A stretch of 28,072 nucleotides of DNA. Source: an uncultured Coriobacteriaceae bacterium. Lineage in GTDB: Bacteria; Actinomycetota; Coriobacteriia; Coriobacteriales; Atopobiaceae. Positions 22,781 to 28,072 of this stretch are shown here, piece after piece. A program made the position numbers and the translations under genes. The number at the start of each line of letters is the position of its first letter. Positions within the stretch are counted from its first letter, which is position 1. The notes below the pieces were generated by a model. The model was not told the origin of the DNA and made no database searches. It saw only the letters and a list, made by a program, of their open reading frames with translations. The DNA lies in assembly GCA_900543875.1 (NCBI GenBank), contig UQSV01000019.1, positions 1 to 28,072 on the forward strand. Reading direction: 5' to 3'.

Positions 22781-23497
22781 CTATTCGTCCGCGACGCGCA
22801 TCATGCGGTAGCCCACGCCAATGTGCGTTTGGATGTAGCGCGGGTGAACCGGGTCGGGCTCGATCTTCTTGCGAAGGGTTCCCATGAAGACGCGAAGCGA
22901 GGCGAGGTCCGCCTGGTGGTTGTTGCTCCAGACCTCGTGCAGGATGAAGCTGTGCGTGAGGACCTTGTCGACGTTGTGCGACAGAAGGCAAAGGAGCTTG
23001 TACTCGATGGGCGTCAGGTGCAGTTCCCCGTCGCCGAGGTATGCGATGCCTGCCGTGTAGTCGATTCGCAGGTCGCCGTTCTGGAATGTCGAAGGCTCTT
23101 GTCCTTGCGTGGGCGACTGATAGTTGAGGCGTCGTAGTGTCGTGCGGATTCGCGCCAGCAGCTCGCCCACGGAGAAGGGCTTGGTGAGGTAGTCGTCCGC
23201 GCCTGCGTCGAGCGCGCCGATCTTGTCGGCATCTTCGCTCCTTGCAGAGACGACGATGATGGGCATCTGAGACCAGCTGCGAATGGCACGGACGACCTCG
23301 ATGCCGTCGATGTCGGGAAGCCCGAGATCGAGGAGGACCACGTCCGGCGCGCTCGAGGCGGACGCCGCAATGGCGCCTCTCCCGGTGCTCTCGCTGAGGT
23401 GGCGAAAACCCTGCGTGTCGAGAGTCGTCAGGATGAGGTTTCTGATCGTTGGGTCATCCTCGACTACGAGAATCGTGGGACTCAATTCAGTCGGCAT
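22781..23497 (-). CDS. kdpE: KdpE-like OmpR-family response regulator
   Basis: Two-component response regulator (238 aa; KdpE about 225-230). The receiver domain starts ILVVEDDPTIRNLI. Asp57 in VVLLDLGLPDIDG is the phospho-acceptor, and Lys106 in YLTKPFSVGELLARI is the conserved lysine. The C-terminal winged helix shows LTPIEYKLLCLLSHNVDKVL, followed by a recognition region ending TLRKKIEPDP and YIQTHIGVGYRM. ATG at 23497 overlaps the 3' end of the kinase gene by 11 bases, so the two are translationally coupled; upstream in-frame Met codons lie deep in the kinase gene. No kdpABC genes are visible. The nearest candidate target is the P-type ATPase downstream. Confidence 0.88.
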   Translation of the reverse strand: MPTELSPTILVVEDDPTIRNLILTTLDTQGFRHLSESTGRGAIAASASSAPDVVLLDLGLPDIDGIEVVRAIRSWSQMPIIVVSARSEDADKIGALDAGADDYLTKPFSVGELLARIRTTLRRLNYQSPTQGQEPSTFQNGDLRIDYTAGIAYLGDGELHLTPIEYKLLCLLSHNVDKVLTHSFILHEVWSNNHQADLASLRVFMGTLRKKIEPDPVHPRYIQTHIGVGYRMMRVADE

Positions 23498-25118
23498 CTT
23501 CCTGGGCTCCTTCCGTGAGCTCATAGCGTGGCAGCGCGAACTCGAACGCGCATCCGTGGGGAACAGCGTCCCTAACGACGATGCTACCCCCATGTGCCTC
23601 CACAATCGACTTGCAAAGGGAGAGGCCAAGCCCGACGCTTCGCTTGGAATCCGCGAGCGCCCGGCCGATCGTATAGAAGGATTCGAAGACATGCGCCTTA
23701 TCGCTGTCTTTGATGCCGGGGCCATCATCTTCGACCCTGACAATGGCCTCGGTACCTCGCGAGCATGTTGAGACGTGGATGGTCGAACCCGTCTGCGTGT
23801 GGGTTACGGCGTTGTTCACCAGATTGACCACGACCTGGACAATCAGCTTGGCATCCACTTTGACGAGGAGGAGGTCCTCACACGGCTCGATTTCCAGGCG
23901 GTGCTGGCAGATGTCTGGATTGGCGTGGCGCAACGCCTCCTCAATGATGTCGTCGAGGAGCTCTACGGTGGTATTTAGCTGGACGTTCCCATTTTCGAGA
24001 CGAGTGATGGCGAGAAGGTTCTCAACGGTGGCGTTCAGCCAGTTCGCGTCGGATCGAATGTCTCGGAGCAGCTCTCCGCGCTTGTCCGCGCTCAGCGCAT
24101 CTCCGTCCGAGAGCAGAACGTCGGCGTTTCCCGAGATTGCCGTGAGTGGAGTGCGCAGGTCGTGCGAGATCGAGCGGAGGAGGTTGGCGCGAAGCTGCTC
24201 GTTCTTGGCTAGCACGGCGGCCTCCTCGCGCTGTTCTAGCGCCTGGATGCGGTTGAGCGCGAGAGACGCCTCGCCCACAACTGCCTCCGCCTCGTTTTGC
24301 TCGGCGGGGAGTGGCGTCTTATTGCCAAGGCAGGCACCCATTACGCCGATAACCTTGTCGTCCGAGATGACCGGCAGATAATAGCCGCTTGCGGAGGGGA
24401 AGCAGCCGGTCCCGGCACCGACCGCGCCTCTGTTCTCCATAGCCCTATGAGCCATGGGGGTCTCGACGATTGGCTCTGTCTGCGTTGTCGAGACGGCTGA
24501 GAAGTGTCTTTGGGGAGCAAAGCCCGAGATGCCCTCGGCATACCAGATGACTTCGGCTTCGAGCAGCTTGGACAGCTGGGCGCCAATCGCATCAATGATT
24601 TGCTCGCGCGTAGAGCACCTGCGTAGCGCTTCGTCCGCTTCGAGGATGATCTGCGTCCTTCTATATGCGAGTTGTGAGGCGTGGACTTCGCGTCTGAGCG
24701 TCATGGCAACGGCGCTGGCGATGAAAGCGACCACGAACATGACTACGAATGTCGCGGGATAGGTCCTGCCCCAGGCGGTGAGCGAGAAGCGCGGGTGGGT
24801 GAAGAAGAAGTTATAGAACAGGACCGCGAGGGCTGAGGCCACGAGGCAGTGGAGGCGTCCCACGGTGAGGAGCGAGACGCAGAGAACGGCCAAGACATAC
24901 GTGATGACTATGCATGCTTCCATGTCGAGGTCGTAGAAGATGGCGCCAAGAACCGTGGCGAGCAGCATCGTCAGGAAGACGATAAGCGTGTCGGTTGCGA
25001 AACGCTTGGGCGTGGGATTATCTGACCACGCGAAAACCCTCTGCTCGAACCACGAGACTATGCTCCAATTTGAGCACGGGCTTACCGTGCCGTCCCCATT
25101 CGTATTTCGCCCTGACAC
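23487..25118 (-). CDS. Short KdpD-like sensor histidine kinase lacking the N-terminal KdpD domain
   Basis: Membrane histidine kinase (543 aa) equivalent to the C-terminal two-thirds of KdpD. Four helices (about 43-62, 66-85, 89-106, 121-141) form a DUF4118 unit with the KdpD-like YNFFFTHPRFSL. A GAF-like region (about 160-290) follows, then HisKA with His319 in SISHDLRTPL, then HATPase_c with NLVNNAVTHT, VEDDGPGI and VGLGLSLCK. Full KdpD is about 890 aa; the N-terminal sensor domain and USP domain, which in known KdpDs bind regulatory ligands, are absent. GTG at 25118 is chosen as the only start upstream of the first helix, with AAAGG nine bases before it. The 3' end overlaps the regulator gene. 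The input signal may therefore differ from classical K+ limitation sensing. Confidence 0.85.
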   Translation of the reverse strand: MSGRNTNGDGTVSPCSNWSIVSWFEQRVFAWSDNPTPKRFATDTLIVFLTMLLATVLGAIFYDLDMEACIVITYVLAVLCVSLLTVGRLHCLVASALAVLFYNFFFTHPRFSLTAWGRTYPATFVVMFVVAFIASAVAMTLRREVHASQLAYRRTQIILEADEALRRCSTREQIIDAIGAQLSKLLEAEVIWYAEGISGFAPQRHFSAVSTTQTEPIVETPMAHRAMENRGAVGAGTGCFPSASGYYLPVISDDKVIGVMGACLGNKTPLPAEQNEAEAVVGEASLALNRIQALEQREEAAVLAKNEQLRANLLRSISHDLRTPLTAISGNADVLLSDGDALSADKRGELLRDIRSDANWLNATVENLLAITRLENGNVQLNTTVELLDDIIEEALRHANPDICQHRLEIEPCEDLLLVKVDAKLIVQVVVNLVNNAVTHTQTGSTIHVSTCSRGTEAIVRVEDDGPGIKDSDKAHVFESFYTIGRALADSKRSVGLGLSLCKSIVEAHGGSIVVRDAVPHGCAFEFALPRYELTEGAQEDAD

Positions 25119-25160
25119 GAGCTCGACCTTTCTGCTTTCCTTTGAAATAAGTCGTAATTT

Positions 25161-25310
25161 TTAGAATAGGCAGGCGTCAATCAGGTCCTTGGCTCTGAGC
25201 GTTTCAAGCCATGTATCCGGTATTCCCTCAATACGTTTGGAGACAGACGTCCCAAACTCCTCGAACCGAACCTGTCTTGATGGTAGACCAAATCGCGCGA
25301 TTAATGGCAT
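25161..25310 (-). CDS. Unrecognised 49-aa ORF or gene remnant upstream of the KdpD-like gene
   Basis: I do not recognise this sequence. On the minus strand ATG at 25310 opens a 49-codon frame ending in TAA 42 bases before the kinase start. It has a balanced composition (VRFEEFGTSVSKRIEGIPDT, then a Leu-rich helix ending DLIDACLF). The frame stays open 9 codons upstream of the ATG to a TGA. There is no good SD, and codons such as CTA, TCA, AGA and ATA are unlike the neighbours. It could be the 3' remnant of a decayed or transferred gene, a small leader ORF, or chance. Confidence 0.3.
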   Translation of the reverse strand: MPLIARFGLPSRQVRFEEFGTSVSKRIEGIPDTWLETLRAKDLIDACLF

Positions 25311-25493
25311 GGGGGAGGGCTCCCAGTCGCTGCTCGTTCAGGCGAGAGGACGCTCAGATACCCCCCCCATTGACCGCGAACAGCCCCTACGCTCTCGGGT
25401 CGCGCGACGGCGCTCCCGCGATACAATGTCACGCGGCTCATTCGCCTGCGCCGGCCCATTTGCCGTCGCACGTCCTAAGAAGAGGTTCCACAT
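25311..25493 (+). promoter_or_regulatory. Upstream region of metG
   Basis: Non-coding on both strands as far as I can see. A TACAAT hexamer (25422-25427) is the best -10 candidate, placing the metG start about 65 bases downstream; no convincing -35 is spaced from it. A C8 run lies at 25361-25368. No T-box specifier structure for methionine is evident. Confidence 0.35.
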
Positions 25494-27101
25494 ATGGCAG
25501 ACAAGCCCTCGTACTTCGTCACGACGCCCATCTACTACGTCAACGCCGATCCGCACCTCGGCACGGCCTACTCGACGATCATCGCAGACGTCCAGGCCCG
25601 CTTCCGCCGCGCCGACGGCTACAACGTCAAGTTCCTCACCGGCATGGACGAGCACGGCGAGAAGGTCGCCGAGGCCGCGGCCAAGCACGGCATGACGCCC
25701 CAGGAGTGGACCGACTCCCAGGCCCCACACTTCAAGCAGCTCTGGGAGACCCTCGAGATCTCCAACGACGACTTCATTCGCACCACCGAGTCGCGCCAGT
25801 ACAAGGCCGTGCAGTACCTCTGGGAGCGCATGAAGGAGTCCGGCTACCTCTACAAGGGCAGCTACGACGGCTGGTACTGCGTCCCCGACGAGACCTACTT
25901 CACCGAGACCCAGGTCGAGAAGGGCGACGAGGAGAACGGCACGCCCGGCGCTCACCTCTGCCCCGACTGCCACCGACCGCTCGAGCGCGTCAAGGAGGAG
26001 AGCTACTTCTTCAAGCTCTCCGCCTTCCAGGACAAGCTGCTCAAGCTCTACGACGAGCACCCCGACTTCGTGCAGCCCGACTTCCGCATGAACGAGGTCC
26101 GCAGCTTCGTCGAGGGCGGCCTGAACGACCTGTCCGTGAGCCGCACGAGCTTTGACTGGGGCATTCCCGTGCCCTTCGACGAGGGCCACGTCACCTACGT
26201 GTGGTTCGACGCCCTGCTCAACTACATGACCGCCTGCGGCTACGGCGTCGACTCCGACGAGGCGCGCGCCGAGCTGGCCTACCGCTGGCCCGCCAACCTG
26301 CACGTCGTTGGTAAGGACATCATCCGCTTCCACTGCGTCATCTGGCCGGCCATGCTCATGGCCATCGACGAGGCCCTGCCCGAGCACGTCTTTGCCCATG
26401 GCTTCCTCACCGTGCGCAACGCCGAGACGGGTGCGGCCGAGAAGATGTCCAAGAGCCGCGGCAACGCCATCGCCCCGCAGGACGTCATCGACCTGCTGGG
26501 CGTCGAGGGCTACCGCTACTACTTCATGACCGACGTGACGCCCGGCACCGACGGCGCCATCTCGTTCGAGCGCATGGAGCAGGTCTACAACGCTGACCTC
26601 GCCAACAGCTGGGGCAACCTCATCTCGCGCTCGGCCAACATGAGCGTCAAGTACTTCGACGGCTGTGCCCCCGCCAAGCCCACGAACGACCACGCCTTCT
26701 CCAACCCGCTGGCAGACATCGCCGAGGGCATCCACGACCGCTATGCCGTCAAGATGGGCGCGCTCGACTACGCCGGCGCCAAGGACGAGGCCATGGCCCT
26801 CATCCACGCCGCCAACCACTACATCGAGGACTCCGAGCCCTGGGCCCTTGCCAAGGATGAGAGCCGCGCCGACGAGCTGGCCTTCGTGATCTACAACCTT
26901 CTCGAGGCCATTCGCATCGCTGCGCACCTGCTCATGCCGTTCATGCCCACGACGAGCGCCGAGGCCCTGCGCCGCATCTCCTGCCAGGACGAGGCCGCGT
27001 CCGACGACCTCGCGTCCGCCTGCGTCTGGGGCGGCCTTGCCGGCGGCGCCCCCGTCGAGAAGGGCGACCCGCTGTTCCCGCGCCTGGAGCCGAGGGCCTA
27101 G
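25494..27101 (+). CDS. metG: Methionine--tRNA ligase
   Basis: Class I aminoacyl-tRNA synthetase charging tRNA-Met (535 aa), cytoplasmic. The start is TTPIYYVNADPHLGTAYSTI, with HLGT as the HIGH-type motif. FLTGMDEHGEKV follows, then the connective peptide with a single CPDCHRP knuckle. KMSKSRGN (about 321-328) is the second catalytic motif, and the anticodon-binding helical domain runs to the end. The C-terminal EMAP/Trbp111-like dimerisation domain found in some MetGs is absent. ATG at 25494 is preceded by GAAGAGG. The rRNA dimethyltransferase gene follows after 129 bp; tatD, often between them in relatives, is missing. Confidence 0.97.
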   Translation: MADKPSYFVTTPIYYVNADPHLGTAYSTIIADVQARFRRADGYNVKFLTGMDEHGEKVAEAAAKHGMTPQEWTDSQAPHFKQLWETLEISNDDFIRTTESRQYKAVQYLWERMKESGYLYKGSYDGWYCVPDETYFTETQVEKGDEENGTPGAHLCPDCHRPLERVKEESYFFKLSAFQDKLLKLYDEHPDFVQPDFRMNEVRSFVEGGLNDLSVSRTSFDWGIPVPFDEGHVTYVWFDALLNYMTACGYGVDSDEARAELAYRWPANLHVVGKDIIRFHCVIWPAMLMAIDEALPEHVFAHGFLTVRNAETGAAEKMSKSRGNAIAPQDVIDLLGVEGYRYYFMTDVTPGTDGAISFERMEQVYNADLANSWGNLISRSANMSVKYFDGCAPAKPTNDHAFSNPLADIAEGIHDRYAVKMGALDYAGAKDEAMALIHAANHYIEDSEPWALAKDESRADELAFVIYNLLEAIRIAAHLLMPFMPTTSAEALRRISCQDEAASDDLASACVWGGLAGGAPVEKGDPLFPRLEPRA

Positions 27102-27124
27102 CGTCCACGCGCACTCGCAGCACC

Positions 27125-27149
27125 GCGGCCGCCCTCGGGCGGCCGCTTT
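27125..27149 (+). terminator. Terminator-like hairpin after metG
   Basis: Perfect 10-bp stem GCGGCCGCCC/GGGCGGCCGC (27125-27134 with 27137-27146) separated by two bases, so the real loop opens one or two inner pairs. It is followed by TTT. Strong stem, short T-tract; it may only attenuate transcription into rsmA. Confidence 0.65.
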
Positions 27150-27230
27150 CATATGGCCGTGGCCAGCGCGCGAGACGTGCGAGAAACGCTCCCGCGCGAC
27201 CGCGGCGCTGACCCCCACGAAAGGGACCGC

Positions 27231-28072
27231 ATGGTTGCCTCTCCTCTCGCAAACCCAACTGCCACGCGCGAGATGCTCGAGCGCTTTGGGCTCGCCACCA
27301 AGCACCGCCTGGGCCAGAACTTCCTGGTCGACGACCACGTGATCGCCCACATCCTCGACCTGTCGCGCCTCTCCGAGGCCACGCGCGTGGTCGAGGTGGG
27401 CCCGGGCATCGGCACGCTCACGCTGGGCATGCTGCCGCACGCCGCGAGCGTCACCTCCATCGAGGCCGACCGCACGCTCGAGCCGGTGCTCGCCGATCTC
27501 GCCCACGAGTTCCCCAACTTCGCCTACGTCATGGGCGACGCCCTCAAGGTGGGCTGGGACGAGGTCTGCGCCGCCGCCCACCCCGCGGCCGAACCCAACA
27601 TCCTCGTGGCCAACCTGCCCTACAACGTGGCCGCCACGATTATCCTCAAGTATCTCGCCGAGCACCCCGCCCTCGACGCCGCCGTGGTGATGGTTCAGGC
27701 TGAGGTGGCCGACCGCATCTGCGCCGCGCCCGGCTCCAAGGCCTACGGCGCCTACACCGCCAAGCTCGCGCTCTATGGCACCGTGACCGGCCGCTTCGAG
27801 GTGCCGCCTACCTGCTTCATGCCCGCGCCGCACGTGAACTCGGCCGTGGTGCGCATCGACCGCGCCCGCGCCTGCGATGCCGAGACGGGCGGGCCGCTCG
27901 ATGCCGCCGCGCTCGCGGGTGCGTGCGCCGTGACCGACGCCGCCTTCGCCCAGCGCCGCAAGACCATCCGCAACTCCATGGCCGCCCGCGGCTTCGACAA
28001 GGCCGCCCTTGACGCCGCCTTCGCCGCCTGCGGCATCGCGCCCACCGCGCGCGCCGAAACGCTCGCCTCGGC
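27231..28072 (+). CDS. rsmA: 16S rRNA (adenine1518/1519-N6)-dimethyltransferase, 3' partial
   Basis: Dimethylates A1518 and A1519 of 16S rRNA late in small-subunit assembly. The frame runs from ATG at 27231 (AAGGGA eight bases upstream) off the right edge; about 280 codons are visible of an expected 280-310, so only the extreme C-terminus is missing. Motifs: KHRLGQNFLVDD, the SAM site VEVGPGIGTLTLG, the catalytic NLPYNVAATII (NxPY), MVQAEVADRIC, GAYTAKLALYG, FMPAPHVNSAVVRI, and AQRRKTIRNSM, all characteristic of KsgA. It probably continues into ispE, as in many actinobacteria, but that lies outside the window. Confidence 0.96.
   Translation, partial: MVASPLANPTATREMLERFGLATKHRLGQNFLVDDHVIAHILDLSRLSEATRVVEVGPGIGTLTLGMLPHAASVTSIEADRTLEPVLADLAHEFPNFAYVMGDALKVGWDEVCAAAHPAAEPNILVANLPYNVAATIILKYLAEHPALDAAVVMVQAEVADRICAAPGSKAYGAYTAKLALYGTVTGRFEVPPTCFMPAPHVNSAVVRIDRARACDAETGGPLDAAALAGACAVTDAAFAQRRKTIRNSMAARGFDKAALDAAFAACGIAPTARAETLAS

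Noticed and set aside
18289..25118. Complete Kdp (kdpFABC-DE) locus
   Set aside because: The pump is a single-chain type II ATPase with PEGLL and IDLGTD motifs, not KdpB, and no KdpA, KdpC or KdpF frame is present.
25211..26155. 314-codon plus-strand frame beginning upstream of metG
   Set aside because: It overlaps metG in another frame with Arg/Leu/His-rich composition typical of a shadow frame.

Overview
The window is GC-rich (about 65-70%), with strong G/C third-position bias and actinobacterial gene families. Gene content, codon use and palindrome-rich intergenic spacers suggest a gut-type Coriobacteriia (Olsenella/Collinsella/Atopobiaceae-like). That placement is an inference, because no rRNA gene is present. 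Large open frames opposite the real genes are common here and are by-products of high GC; they are not annotated.

Layout. (1) 1-3332 (+): end of a xanthine-dehydrogenase-type molybdenum hydroxylase operon. The 2Fe-2S and molybdenum subunits are intact. The FAD subunit survives only as its C-terminus, joined in frame to a piece of a SpoU/TrmH RNA methyltransferase. (2) 3653-4858 (+): a MalY/PatB C-S lyase between inverted copies of a palindromic intergenic repeat. (3) 5026-7812 (-): pyruvate phosphate dikinase. (4) 8261-9166 (-) murQ and 9284-10120 (+) a Nif3-like protein, divergent, with families of nested inverted repeats on either side. (5) 10415-14513 (+): an autoregulated-looking MarR repressor overlapping two ABC half-transporters that form a catalytically asymmetric heterodimer. 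(6) 14616-17863 (+): GH29 alpha-L-fucosidase, GH5 exo-beta-1,3-glucanase-like enzyme and RsmI. (7) 17936-18103 (-): an unrecognised 55-residue basic protein with an excellent ribosome-binding site. (8) 18289-25118 (-): a cation-homeostasis island with short KdpD-like kinase, KdpE-like regulator, a P-type ATPase resembling the Na+,K+-ATPase alpha chain, and two TrkA-type RCK proteins. (9) 25494 to the window end (+): metG and rsmA/ksgA.

The most interesting region is 18.2-25.3 kb. It has K+-sensing-type regulators but no kdpABC and no Trk/Ktr pore gene. Instead a P2C-like pump is translationally coupled to two NAD-binding RCK proteins. Upstream of the pump lies an 11-bp-phased direct repeat suited to an OmpR/KdpE-type regulator, followed by a leader RNA that can fold into a three-way junction pairing its Shine-Dalgarno sequence. 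The second notable point is the in-frame TrmH/XDH-FAD junction near position 205, which is either a real deletion or an assembly join.
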